Shown here one piece after another: positions 25,944-34,361 of a DNA stretch of 64,000 bases; the stretch's first letter is position 1; each line of letters begins with the position of its first letter. The DNA is taken from the NCBI RefSeq assembly GCF_030316885.1, contig NZ_JASZYQ010000005.1, positions 186,001 through 250,000 of the forward strand, read 5' to 3'. The position numbers were made by a program, and so were the translations under genes. The notes beneath the pieces were generated by a model. The model searched no databases and was not told the DNA's origin. It saw nothing but the letters and a program-made list of their open reading frames with translations. The DNA is from Variovorax jilinensis (GTDB lineage Bacteria > Pseudomonadota > Gammaproteobacteria > Burkholderiales > Burkholderiaceae_C).

Positions 25944-28598
25944 ATGAACGCCCACACTTCCTCGTCGCTGGCCGCACTGGTGCGCATGGCCGATCCCGAT
26001 CCGCAGGAAACCGCCGAATGGCGCGATGCCTTTGCGGCGCTGGTCGAGGCCAGCGGTCCCGAACGCGCTCGGCAGATCCTCGACGCCCTCGCCGTGGACG
26101 CCCGCACGCGCCGCACCGGCTGGGCGCCCGAGCTCTGCACGCCCTACGTCAACACCATCGCGGTCGATGCGCAGCCGGCCTTTCCCGGCGACCTCGCGAT
26201 CGAGGAGCGCCTGGCCTCGCTGATGCGCTGGAACGCGCTGGCGATGGTGGTTCGCGCCAATTCGAGCTACGGCGAACTCGGCGGCCACATTGCGAGCTAC
26301 GCGAGCGCGGCCGACCTGTTCGAGACCGGGTTCAACCACTTCTTCCATGCGCGCAACGCTGCGCATCGCGGCGACCTCGTGTTCTTCCAGCCGCACAGTG
26401 CCCCTGGCGTGTACGCACGCGCCTTCCTCGAAGGCCGCCTGAGCGAAGGCGATCTCGCCCACTACCGCCAGGAGCTCACGGCGCCGGCCTTCACCGAGGG
26501 CCGCGGCGCACGCGGGCTCAGCAGCTATCCGCATCCCTGGCTGATGCCGGATTTCTGGCAGTTTCCGACCGGCTCGATGGGCATCGGTCCGATCAGCTCG
26601 ATCTACCACGCGCGCTTCATGCGCTACCTCACGCATCGCAACCTCCTCGATTGCGAAGGCCGGAAAGTCTGGGGCGTGTTCGGCGACGGCGAGATGGACG
26701 AGCCCGAATCGATGAGCGCGCTGACGCTCGCCGCGCGCGAGAAGCTCGACAACCTCGTGTGGGTGGTCAACTGCAACCTGCAGCGCCTGGACGGCCCGGT
26801 GCGCGGCAACGGCCGCATCATCGACGAACTCGAGAAGCTGTTCGCCGGTGCCGGATGGAACGTCATCAAGCTGGTCTGGGGCAGCGACTGGGACGGACTC
26901 TTCGCGCGCGACACCACCGGCGCGCTGGTGCGCGCCTTCGCCAACACGGTCGATGGCCAGATGCAGACCTTCGCGGCCAAAGACGGGCGCTTCAACCGCG
27001 ATTCGTTCTTCGGCCAGAACGAGGAACTCGCGCGGCTCGCGCAGGGCATGACCGACGAGCAGATCGACCGCCTGAAGCGCGGCGGCCACGACCTCGTGAA
27101 GATCCACGCGGCCTACGCCGCGGCGGCCGCGCATCGGGGCCAGCCCACCGTGATCCTGGCCCACACCAAGAAGGGCTACGGCATGGGCGCAGGGCAGGGC
27201 CGCATGACCACGCATTCGCACAAGAAGTTCGAGAGCGCCGACCTGATCGGCTTTCGCAACCGCTTCTCGCTGCCGCTCAGCGACGAGCAGGCGACCTCGC
27301 TGGCCTTCTACAAGCCGGCCGAGGACAGCGCCGAGATGAAGTACCTGAAGGCGCATCGCGAGGCGCTCGGCGGCTCGATGCCGCGCCGCGAGACGGCCTG
27401 CGAGCCTGTGCCGAAGCCTGCGCTCGCGGCCTACGGCCAGTTCGCGGTCGCTGCCGCGGGCAAGGAGATGAGCACCACGATGGCCTTCGTGCGCATGCTC
27501 GGCAACCTGCTCAAGGACCCGACGCTGGGCCCGCGCGTGGTGCCGATCGTGGCCGACGAGGCGCGCACCTTCGGCATGGCCAACCTGTTCAAGCAGGTCG
27601 GCATCTATTCGAGCGTGGGCCAGCGCTATGCGCCCGAGGACATCGACTCGATCCTGAGCTACCGCGAGGCGACCGACGGCCAGATCCTCGAGGAAGGCAT
27701 CAGCGAGGCCGGCGCGATCGCGAGCTGGACCGCGGCGGCCACGAGCTACAGCGTGCATGGCCTCGCGATGCTGCCGTTCTACATCTACTACTCGATGTTC
27801 GGCTTCCAGCGCGTGGGCGACCAGATCTGGGCCGCGGCCGACCAGCGCCCGCGCGGCTTCCTGCTGGGTGCCACCTCGGGTCGCACCACGCTCGGTGGCG
27901 AGGGGCTGCAGCACCAGGACGGCACCAGCCACCTGGTGGCGGCGACCATCCCGAACTGCAAGGCCTACGACCCTGCGTTCGCGGGCGAGATGGCCGTGAT
28001 CGTCGACGCCGGCATCCGCGAGATGATGGTCGAGCAGAAGGACGTCTTCTACTACGTCACTCTGATGAACGAGAACTACGCCCAGCCCGACCTGCCCGCG
28101 GGCGCCGAGTCCGACGTGCTGCGCGGCTGCTATCGCTTCGACGGCTGGCAGGGTGCGGGTTCGGTGCGCGGTGCCGAAGCGCGGGTCACGCTGCTCGGTT
28201 CGGGCGCGATCCTGACCGAGGTGGTCAAGGCCGCGCAGCTGCTCGCGGCCGAGGGCATCGCCTGCGAGGTCTTCAGCGTCACGAGCTGGAGCGAACTGGC
28301 GCGCGACGGCGCCGCCTGCGAAGCCGCGGCCTTGCGTGGCGAGCCGGCGGTGCAACCCTTCATCGCGCGGCAGCTGGCCGGCGGCTCGGGGCCGATCGTG
28401 GCGGCCACCGACTACGTGCGTGCGGTGCCCGAGAGCGTGCGCGCATGGCTGCCCGCCGGCCGGCGCTACCTCACGCTGGGCACCGATGGCTTCGGCCGCA
28501 GCGACACGCGCGCGGCGCTGCGCGATTTCTTCGGCGTCGACGCCGCCAGCATCGCGCATGCGGCGAGGTTCGCTATCCGCGAGCGCGGCGACCGCTGA
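25944..28598 (+). CDS. Homodimeric 2-oxoacid dehydrogenase E1 (AceE/MdeB-like)
   Basis: 884-residue thiamine-diphosphate enzyme of the single-chain E1 type. The pyruvate dehydrogenase-like start (ADPDPQETAEWRDAFAALVE) and TPP/Mg motif VWGVFGDGEMDEPES (about residue 240) are clear; further conserved regions include HTKKGYGMG and YEATDGQILEEGI-like sequence. It oxidatively decarboxylates a 2-oxo acid and hands the acyl group to an E2 lipoyl protein. No E2 or E3 gene follows, unlike a standard aceEF operon, and a divergent Lrp regulator is adjacent, as in pseudomonad mdeB (2-oxobutyrate). ATG 25944 is chosen for homology; ATG 25899 would add 15 residues. Substrate uncertain between pyruvate and 2-oxobutyrate. 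Confidence 0.85.
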   Translation: MNAHTSSSLAALVRMADPDPQETAEWRDAFAALVEASGPERARQILDALAVDARTRRTGWAPELCTPYVNTIAVDAQPAFPGDLAIEERLASLMRWNALAMVVRANSSYGELGGHIASYASAADLFETGFNHFFHARNAAHRGDLVFFQPHSAPGVYARAFLEGRLSEGDLAHYRQELTAPAFTEGRGARGLSSYPHPWLMPDFWQFPTGSMGIGPISSIYHARFMRYLTHRNLLDCEGRKVWGVFGDGEMDEPESMSALTLAAREKLDNLVWVVNCNLQRLDGPVRGNGRIIDELEKLFAGAGWNVIKLVWGSDWDGLFARDTTGALVRAFANTVDGQMQTFAAKDGRFNRDSFFGQNEELARLAQGMTDEQIDRLKRGGHDLVKIHAAYAAAAAHRGQPTVILAHTKKGYGMGAGQGRMTTHSHKKFESADLIGFRNRFSLPLSDEQATSLAFYKPAEDSAEMKYLKAHREALGGSMPRRETACEPVPKPALAAYGQFAVAAAGKEMSTTMAFVRMLGNLLKDPTLGPRVVPIVADEARTFGMANLFKQVGIYSSVGQRYAPEDIDSILSYREATDGQILEEGISEAGAIASWTAAATSYSVHGLAMLPFYIYYSMFGFQRVGDQIWAAADQRPRGFLLGATSGRTTLGGEGLQHQDGTSHLVAATIPNCKAYDPAFAGEMAVIVDAGIREMMVEQKDVFYYVTLMNENYAQPDLPAGAESDVLRGCYRFDGWQGAGSVRGAEARVTLLGSGAILTEVVKAAQLLAAEGIACEVFSVTSWSELARDGAACEAAALRGEPAVQPFIARQLAGGSGPIVAATDYVRAVPESVRAWLPAGRRYLTLGTDGFGRSDTRAALRDFFGVDAASIAHAARFAIRERGDR

Positions 28599-28640
28599 GG
28601 CGCTACATTCGGCGCCGGAGACTCACTCGAAGGAGGCCGC

Positions 28641-29222
28641 ATGACCGCCACGATCCGCCCGAAGACATTCGCCCACATCGTCTACCGGAGCTATCGCTTC
28701 GACGAGATGCTGGACTGGTACGTGAAGGTGTTCGACGCCAGGGTGCAGTACCAGAGCCCCGTGATCGCCTTCGTGACCTACGACGAGGAGCATCACCGCA
28801 TCGCGCTGCTCAACCTCGGCATCGTCAAGGGCGAGTCGCAGGAGAAGGTGCCGCGCGGCGCGCCGGGGGTCGACCACGTGGCCTATGGCTACCGTTCGCT
28901 CACCGAGCTGCTCGACAAGTACCTCGAGCTGAAGGCGAAGGACGTGCTGCCGTACTGGTGCATCCATCACGGCATCACCGTGTCGCTCTACTACGCCGAC
29001 CCCGACGGCAACCAGATGGAGTTCCAGGCCGACAGCTACGACAGCAACGACGCCGCCAATGCGTTCATGCACGGACCGGACTTCGAGCTCAACCCGATCG
29101 GCGTCGAGTTCGATCCCGAGGCCCTGATCGCGCGCCTGCGCGCGGGCGAAAGCGAAGCCGCGCTGCGGCTGCGCACCCGGCACCTGCCGGTGTCGGAGCT
29201 GCGCGGCACGCTGATGGGCTGA
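28641..29222 (+). CDS. VOC-superfamily (glyoxalase/dioxygenase fold) protein
   Basis: 193 residues with one vicinal-oxygen-chelate module: FAHIVYRSYRFDEMLDWYVK at the start, the metal-ligand-like GVDHVAYGY in the middle, and DPDGNQMEFQADSYD with the closing Glu. The pattern HIV / DHV / MEF is as in extradiol dioxygenases and related lyases. A C-terminal ~60-residue tail (FDPEALIARLRAGE) is extra. AAGGAGG lies just before the ATG. Reaction unknown; it follows the E1 gene by 42 bases and may be co-transcribed. Confidence 0.78.
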   Translation: MTATIRPKTFAHIVYRSYRFDEMLDWYVKVFDARVQYQSPVIAFVTYDEEHHRIALLNLGIVKGESQEKVPRGAPGVDHVAYGYRSLTELLDKYLELKAKDVLPYWCIHHGITVSLYYADPDGNQMEFQADSYDSNDAANAFMHGPDFELNPIGVEFDPEALIARLRAGESEAALRLRTRHLPVSELRGTLMG

Positions 29223-29237
29223 GCGCCGCGTGCCCGG

Positions 29238-29627
29238 ATGGAAGTCGTCCATCGCCTGATCGCCGACGCAGTGCTCGTGCTGCACGGGCTCTTCATCCTG
29301 TTCGCGGTGTTCGGCGGCCTGGCCGCCTGGCGCTGGCCCCGGCTCGCATGGCTGCATCTGCCGGCCGCGGCCTGGGCCGGATGGGTGGTGTCGGTCGGCT
29401 GGATCTGCCCGCTCACGCCACTGGAGAATGCGCTGCGCCGCCGTGCCGGCGAGGCCGGCTACGGCGGCGGCTTCGTCGAGCACTACCTGACCGCGCTGAT
29501 CTACCCCGAAGGCCTGACGCGGCCGGTGCAGTTCGCGCTCGGCGTCGGCGTGCTGCTCTTCAACGCCCTCGTCTACGGGCTCGTGATCTGGCGGCGCCGG
29601 CGCTCGCGGCATGCGCGAGGCCGGTGA
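29238..29627 (+). CDS. DUF2784 family membrane protein
   Basis: 129-residue small integral membrane protein with about four hydrophobic segments and conserved features of DUF2784: an N-terminal ADAVLVLHGLFILFAVFGG, the loop WICPLTPLENALR, and the region GGFVEHYLTALIYPEGLTR. It ends with a basic tail (RRRRSRHARGR). No function is known for the family. It starts 15 bases after the VOC gene, suggesting one transcript, and converges on the hydrolase gene. Confidence 0.82.
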   Translation: MEVVHRLIADAVLVLHGLFILFAVFGGLAAWRWPRLAWLHLPAAAWAGWVVSVGWICPLTPLENALRRRAGEAGYGGGFVEHYLTALIYPEGLTRPVQFALGVGVLLFNALVYGLVIWRRRRSRHARGR

Positions 29628-29648
29628 TGGCCGCCTGCCTGTGGGCGA

Positions 29649-30551
29649 TCAGGCCGGGCCGCCGAGCTGCTCCCGGAGGAAGTCCACCGTGCGGCCCCAA
29701 GCCAGCTTCGCCGCGGCCGCGTCGTAGCGCGGTGTCGTGTCGTTGTTGAAGCCGTGCTGCGTGTCCGGATACTGGAAGTCCGTGAAACGAACGCCGGCCG
29801 CCTTGAGCGCTGCCTCGTAGGCCGGCCAGGCGGCATTGATGCGTTCGTCGACCGCGGCGCGCTGGACCAGCAGCGGCGCCTTGACCTTCGCGGCTTCGGC
29901 GGGCGCCGGCGTGTTGCCGTAGAAGGGCACGGCCGCATTCAGGTCGGGCAGCCGCGTGGCGAGCAGGTGGGCGATGCCGCCGCCCCAGCAGAAGCCCACG
30001 ACGCCGAGCTTGCCGGTGGCATCGGGCCGCGTCCGCAGCCATGCCGCGGCGGCCAGGAAATCCTGCTGCGTCTTGGCCTGGTCGAGCTTGGCAAAGGCCT
30101 CTCGAGCCTTTTCTTCATCGCCTGGGTAGCCGCCCAGCGGCGACAGCGCGTCGGGCGCGAAGGCCATGAAGCCGTCGAGCGCGAGGCGGCGCGTGATGTC
30201 CTCGATGTGCGGATTGAGCCCGCGGTTCTCGTGCGCCACCAGCACCGCGGGCAGCCGCTGGTTGCCGGCGGCCACCGGGCGCGCGAGGTAGCCGCGCACC
30301 GTGCCGCTGCCCTCGGGCGAGGGGAAGCTCACGCGTTCGGCCTTGAGCTTCGGGTCGCCGGGCGCCACCTGCTGGCCTACCGCGAAATTGGGGCTCAACG
30401 CCGCCAGCAGCCCGGCCGCCGTGACGCCGGCCTTCGCGAACTTCTGGGCCTGCGCGAGGAAACCGCGGCGGTCCAGGTTGCCGTGCACGTAGGCGTCGAA
30501 GAGTATGAGCAGTTCCTGGTCGAAATCCTGGGCAGTCAGGCGAGGGGGCAT
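29649..30551 (-). CDS. Dienelactone hydrolase-family protein with Tat-like signal
   Basis: 300-residue alpha/beta hydrolase. The triad is readable: nucleophile Cys in VGFCWGGG, acid Asp in QRAAVDERINAAWP and His in DTQHGFNN. N-terminally there is an unusual ~60-residue extension in which LDRRGFLAQAQKFAKAG precedes a hydrophobic stretch (VTAAGLLAALSPNFAVG), resembling a twin-arginine signal with a long n-region. This suggests export to the periplasm rather than the cytoplasmic dienelactone hydrolase role in chloroaromatic breakdown. Substrate unknown. Stands alone with a 68-base upstream gap. Confidence 0.82.
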   Translation of the reverse strand: MPPRLTAQDFDQELLILFDAYVHGNLDRRGFLAQAQKFAKAGVTAAGLLAALSPNFAVGQQVAPGDPKLKAERVSFPSPEGSGTVRGYLARPVAAGNQRLPAVLVAHENRGLNPHIEDITRRLALDGFMAFAPDALSPLGGYPGDEEKAREAFAKLDQAKTQQDFLAAAAWLRTRPDATGKLGVVGFCWGGGIAHLLATRLPDLNAAVPFYGNTPAPAEAAKVKAPLLVQRAAVDERINAAWPAYEAALKAAGVRFTDFQYPDTQHGFNNDTTPRYDAAAAKLAWGRTVDFLREQLGGPA

Positions 30552-30619
30552 GGTCCGGCCTTCAAGTGGGAGTGGATGGAGGAGGGACAGCTTAGCCGCC
30601 TCGTGTTAACAGGTTGCGG

Positions 30620-31642
30620 CTAGAGGGCTTCCCAGCCGCCGCTGCGCGCTGACGCGAACAGCGCCTCGATGGTGCGCAGCGTGCCCAGCGCATCCTCGAT
30701 CGGCCAGCTCGGCATCGGCTCGCCGAGCAGCAGGCGCGAGAAGCGCTCGATCTGCAGCGCGTACTGGTTCACCGGCTCGAATTCGAAGCGCTGCGTCGGC
30801 AGCCAGCCGACGGAGGTGGCGTCGCCGAGCTCGATGCGCGAAGGGGTGGGGCGGCCGTGCGCATAGGGGAAGTCGAAGCGCATCCAGCCATCGGCACCCA
30901 TCACCGAGAGCTGCTGGTGCGACCCCCAGCCCGCGGTGCCGGCCTGGGTGGCCACCGTCAGCGTCGCATGCGCGTCGCCGTAGTCGAGCAGCGCGCTCGT
31001 GAGGCGGTCGATGCCGAAGGCCGGATCGCGCTCCATCGCCGCCACCACGCGCAGGGGCGGGCGGCCGAAGACCAGGTTGCAGCCGCTGATGGCGTAGGAG
31101 CCCAGGTCGTAGGCCGCGCCGCCGCCGGCATCCGGATCGTTGCGCACGTCGGCCGGATCGAGGAACTGCTTGGCCAGCGTGGTGTGGGCCGCGCGCACCG
31201 GGCCGATGGCGCCCGCGGCCATCAGCTCGGCGAACTTCGTCCACTGCGGGTGGTTGCGAAAGCCGAAGCCTTCCTCGATGTGGCGGCCCGTGCGGTCGCG
31301 CACCTCGCAAAGCTGCTGCACCTGCGCTGCGCTGAGGCACAGGGGCTTCTCGCACAGCACGTGCTTGCCGGCCTCCATGGCACGCACCGACCACTCGAAG
31401 TGCAGCTGGTTCGGCAGCGGCACGTAGACCGCGTCGATGTCGGCATCGGCCAGCAGCGCCTCGTAGCTCGGATAGACGCGCGGGATGCCGAGCGTCTCGG
31501 CGGTCGCGCGGCCCTTGGCGGCGTCGCGCGAGGCAAGGCCCAGCAGGGTCGCGCTCGGCGCTTCGCGCATGGCCGGCATGGTGCGGCCGGTGGCGATCGC
31601 GGCGGCACCCAGCACGCCCCAGTTCACTGTCTTGTTGCTCAT
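30620..31642 (-). CDS. Gfo/Idh/MocA-family oxidoreductase
   Basis: 340-residue NAD(P)-dependent sugar or polyol dehydrogenase. Rossmann start WGVLGAAAIATGRTMPAM, the family EKP motif (HVLCEKPLCLSAAQV) with its catalytic Lys, and GGGAAYDLGSYAISG in the C-terminal domain, where the DxG/H region forms the active site. Last gene of an operon iclR-SMP30-this gene (25 bases after the lactonase). The set suggests oxidation of a sugar to a lactone followed by ring opening, under IclR control. Confidence 0.88.
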   Translation of the reverse strand: MSNKTVNWGVLGAAAIATGRTMPAMREAPSATLLGLASRDAAKGRATAETLGIPRVYPSYEALLADADIDAVYVPLPNQLHFEWSVRAMEAGKHVLCEKPLCLSAAQVQQLCEVRDRTGRHIEEGFGFRNHPQWTKFAELMAAGAIGPVRAAHTTLAKQFLDPADVRNDPDAGGGAAYDLGSYAISGCNLVFGRPPLRVVAAMERDPAFGIDRLTSALLDYGDAHATLTVATQAGTAGWGSHQQLSVMGADGWMRFDFPYAHGRPTPSRIELGDATSVGWLPTQRFEFEPVNQYALQIERFSRLLLGEPMPSWPIEDALGTLRTIEALFASARSGGWEAL

Positions 31643-31667
31643 GATGGTCGATCCTTCGTCGTGTTCT

Positions 31668-32567
31668 TCAGGCAATGGCGGGCGATCCGAAGCGGCATTC
31701 TTCGATGCCCGCCACCTCGACATCGAGCGCGAGCAGCGATCCGGCCAGCGGCTGCTCGCGCAGCGCGCGGCGATCGAGGAATTTGCGCGCGGTCGTGATG
31801 TAGAGCGTCCTGAGTTCCGGGCCGCCCAGGCAGACGCAGCTGACGTTGCGGGCCGGTACCTCGACCACGCGATCCACCTTGCCCTCGGGCGTGTAGCGGA
31901 CCACCTTGCCGGCGCCGAAGATCGCGTTCCAGACGAAGCCCTGCGAATCGACGCAGGCGCCGTCGGGCCGTTCGCGGCTCGCGGCGTGGTCGACGAAGAC
32001 GCGTCGTTCGCCGAGGGTGCCCGCGGCGTCATCGAAGTCGAAGCGCCAGGTGACGAAGCGCCGCGTGTCGGAGAAGTACAGCGTGTCGTGCCCAGGCGAG
32101 AAGGCCACGGTGTTGGACACGATGACGTCGCCGAACTGCCGCTGCACGCTGCCTTCGGCGTCGATGCGGTAGAAGCCGCCGTTCGGGCGGTGCAGCTGGT
32201 TGTCCATGGTGCCGACCCAGAAGCGGCCGCGGGCATCGCAGCGGCCGTCGTTGAGGCGGTTGTCGATGGCCGGGTCTTCCACCTGGCACAGCAGCGTGGT
32301 GGCGCCGGTGGCGAAATCGAACACGTGCAACGCCAGGTCGATGCCGATCAGCACGCGACCCGGCTCGTGCATCAGCGCCAGCGAGCCGAGGTAGCGGCCT
32401 TCGAAGCCGAAGACGTCGTGCCGGCCCGAGGCCGGATGAAAGCGCTGCAGTCGGCCGCCGTCGATGTCGAGCCACAGCAGCGACTGCGTGTGCGTGCACC
32501 ACAGCGGCGTCTCGCCGAGCAGGTCCTGTCCTGGCAGTACGCAGCGGACCGCGCCTGCCGTGTTCAT
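31668..32567 (-). CDS. SMP-30/gluconolactonase-family lactonase
   Basis: 299-residue six-bladed beta-propeller. Metal ligands expected of the family appear in order: Glu in LLGETPLWC, Asn in AIDNRLNDGRCD, and Asp in RPDGACVDSQG. Hydrolyses aldonolactones to aldonates in sugar oxidation. ATG overlaps the iclR stop (ATGA), so the two are translationally coupled. The downstream oxidoreductase could make the lactone substrate. Confidence 0.89.
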   Translation of the reverse strand: MNTAGAVRCVLPGQDLLGETPLWCTHTQSLLWLDIDGGRLQRFHPASGRHDVFGFEGRYLGSLALMHEPGRVLIGIDLALHVFDFATGATTLLCQVEDPAIDNRLNDGRCDARGRFWVGTMDNQLHRPNGGFYRIDAEGSVQRQFGDVIVSNTVAFSPGHDTLYFSDTRRFVTWRFDFDDAAGTLGERRVFVDHAASRERPDGACVDSQGFVWNAIFGAGKVVRYTPEGKVDRVVEVPARNVSCVCLGGPELRTLYITTARKFLDRRALREQPLAGSLLALDVEVAGIEECRFGSPAIA

Positions 32568-33406
32568 CGGACGCCGCCCGGCTTGACGCGCGCCGGTCGG
32601 TCCGCGAGGTTGCCCCAGGTGCCGACGTTGGCCGCCTTGAGCAGCGGCGACGCGTTGCCCGACACCGCGAGCTCCTCGGCCGCGTCGAGCAGCGACTGGC
32701 TGAACTGCGTCATGCGCTTGCTCGTGAGCCGTGCGCTCGGCCCGGCGATGACGATCACGCCGGTGGCCGGGCCGTCGGGCCGCTTGACCGGCGCCGCCAT
32801 GGAACTCATGCCGAGCGCATAGGCATCCTGGATGATGCTGAAGCGCCGCTTGCGGTGCTCGGCCAGCACCTTGAGCAGTGCCTTGATGCTGGCGGGCGCG
32901 TTGGGCCCGTAGTCGCGCGCGTCGCCCAGGCCCTGGCGGCTCACGTACTCGATCGCCTCGTCCTCGGGCAGCGTCATGAGCCAGGCCTGCCCGGCCGCGC
33001 TGCAGGACAGCCGCAGGTCGATGCCCATGTCCGGGTCGTACATGAGGCCGGAGCGGGCGCCCTGCGCCTTGGCGACCAGCGTGAGGCGTTCGCCGTCGAC
33101 GATCGCGAGCCGCACCAGCTCCTCGGTGGCCTGCGCGAGGCGGGCGAGCACGGGCTGGGCAATGTCGACCACGCCCGACTTGCTCAGGAAGCTCAGCCCC
33201 ATCGAGGCCATGCGCGTGGTGAGCGCGTAGTCGCTGCGCTGGGGCATCTGGCGCACGTAGCCGAAGCGCATCAGTTCCTGCAGCGTGCGGTGGCAGCCGC
33301 TGCGCAGCTGGTTCAGTTCGGTGGCGATCTGGCCGAGGCTGGCGCCGTCGGGGTAGGCCGTGAGGTATTCGAGGATGGCCAGGGACTTTTCGAGGGAACC
33401 GCTCAA
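32564..33406 (-). CDS. IclR-family transcriptional regulator, TTG start
   Basis: 280 residues. Winged helix-turn-helix at about 5-60 (SLEKSLAILEYLTAYPDGAS, then LGQIATELNQLRSGCHRTLQ) and the IclR effector domain, with PVLARLAQATEELVRLAIVD and the late SIKALLKVLAEHRKRRFSI. The frame stays open upstream to 33526, but the similarity starts at SGSLEK. TTG 33406 is preceded by GGAGAG seven bases upstream, giving a normal family length. Divergent from a small ORF and the dimeric-barrel protein, across a symmetrical control region it probably binds. Confidence 0.85.
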   Translation of the reverse strand: MSGSLEKSLAILEYLTAYPDGASLGQIATELNQLRSGCHRTLQELMRFGYVRQMPQRSDYALTTRMASMGLSFLSKSGVVDIAQPVLARLAQATEELVRLAIVDGERLTLVAKAQGARSGLMYDPDMGIDLRLSCSAAGQAWLMTLPEDEAIEYVSRQGLGDARDYGPNAPASIKALLKVLAEHRKRRFSIIQDAYALGMSSMAAPVKRPDGPATGVIVIAGPSARLTSKRMTQFSQSLLDAAEELAVSGNASPLLKAANVGTWGNLADRPARVKPGGVR

Positions 33407-33430
33407 GTGGACTCTCCAGGGCGCTCGGCC

Positions 33431-33486
33431 ATTCAAAAGTTGAATGATATAAAAAAGTTGAACGACGTTCAACTCTTTGGCAATAT
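33431..33486. promoter_or_regulatory. Divergent promoters sharing palindromic IclR-type operators
   Basis: AGTTGAACG-A-CGTTCAACT (33456-33474) is a 9-base-arm palindrome; ATTCAA-AAG-TTGAAT (33431-33445) is a second, related one. The first contains both -35 hexamers: leftward TTGAAC (33472-33467), 17 bases, TATCAT (33449-33444); rightward TTGAAC (33458-33463), 17 bases, CAATAT (33481-33486). The second repeat covers the leftward -10/start region. Binding by the adjacent IclR protein is inferred. Confidence 0.65.
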
Positions 33487-33532
33487 GCGCCACCGCGCGG
33501 CATCCGGTGCCGCAGCCAGGAGACACGAAAGC

Positions 33533-33607
33533 ATGAGAAGGACAAGCATCAAGCCGCTTCGCCGGGTCGGTGTGGCCGCGGGCATTCCCGTTCGGGCGGG
33601 TGCCTGA
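33533..33607 (+). CDS. Possible 24-residue leader ORF coupled to the next gene
   Basis: ATG 33533 has AGGAG (33518-33522) ten bases upstream and encodes MRRTSIKPLRRVGVAAGIPV plus four residues; its TGA shares a base with the ATG of the next gene (TGATG). The next gene has no Shine-Dalgarno of its own, so translation of this ORF could drive it by re-initiation. The product is basic and has no known relative that I recognise. It could also be a fortuitous ORF. Confidence 0.4.
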   Translation: MRRTSIKPLRRVGVAAGIPVRAGA

Positions 33608-34290
33608 TGGCCCTGCTCGGTGCGGCCGCGCTGGCCATGTGGTGGGACATCTCTGCCGAGGTGCGGTCCGATTTCGAGGACTGGCACGCGCACGAGCACT
33701 TTCCGGAGCGGCTCGCGATCCCGGGCTTTCGCCGCGGCACGCGCTGGCGCAGCGCCTCGCCCGGCGAAGGCATGTTCGTGATGTACGAGCTCGAGAACTA
33801 CGACGTGCTCGCCTCGCCGGGCTACCTCGAACGCCTCAATGCGCCCACGCCCTGGTCGACGCGGCTCATGCCGGAGCACCGGAACATGGTGCGCAGCCAA
33901 TGTCGCGTGCTCGAGTCGGGCGGCGGTGGCGTGGCAGGCCATGCGCTGACGCTGCGCCTGTCGCCGGCGGCCGGCCGCGACGACGAGGTGCGCGCCTTCT
34001 TTCGCGCCCGCATCGCAGCGCTGGCACAGCGACCGGGCCTGGTCGGCGCCCACCTGCTGCGGCATGCGGCGCCGCCGATCGCCGCCACCACCGAACAGAA
34101 GATCCGCGGCTCGAACGACAGCTTCGCGGACTGGGTCTTCATCGCCTGCGGCTATGACCTCGGCGCCTTGGAGGCGCTGGCCGAGACCGAACTGTGCGCG
34201 TCCACGCTGGCGGCCCACGGCGTGGCGCCCGGCCACGTCGCAGGCAGCTACGGCGTCGCCTTCTCGGCCACGCCGGCGGACATCGCCTGA
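33607..34290 (+). CDS. Dimeric alpha/beta-barrel (EthD-like) protein, function unknown
   Basis: 227 residues with two ferredoxin-like halves: the first opens MWWDI followed by DFEDWHAHEHFPERLAIPGF, the His-rich segment typical of EthD/stress-responsive A/B barrel relatives; the second has AGRDDEVRAFFRARIAALAQ. Such proteins bind small aromatic or hydrophobic molecules or act as monooxygenase partners. No signal peptide. It is followed by a TRAP solute-binding protein gene 71 bases later and is divergent from iclR; a shared catabolic role is possible but unproven. Confidence 0.65.
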   Translation: MALLGAAALAMWWDISAEVRSDFEDWHAHEHFPERLAIPGFRRGTRWRSASPGEGMFVMYELENYDVLASPGYLERLNAPTPWSTRLMPEHRNMVRSQCRVLESGGGGVAGHALTLRLSPAAGRDDEVRAFFRARIAALAQRPGLVGAHLLRHAAPPIAATTEQKIRGSNDSFADWVFIACGYDLGALEALAETELCASTLAAHGVAPGHVAGSYGVAFSATPADIA

Positions 34291-34361
34291 AGGTCATCGC
34301 CAAGAGTTCCCGAACCCGCGGCCCTCGCCGGCCGCTTCATTGAAACCCAGGAGACTGTCCC

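Noticed and set aside
26018..29749. A 1243-codon plus-strand frame across the E1, VOC and DUF2784 genes.
   Set aside because: Arg/Pro/Ala-rich nonsense in another frame of genes with clear homology.
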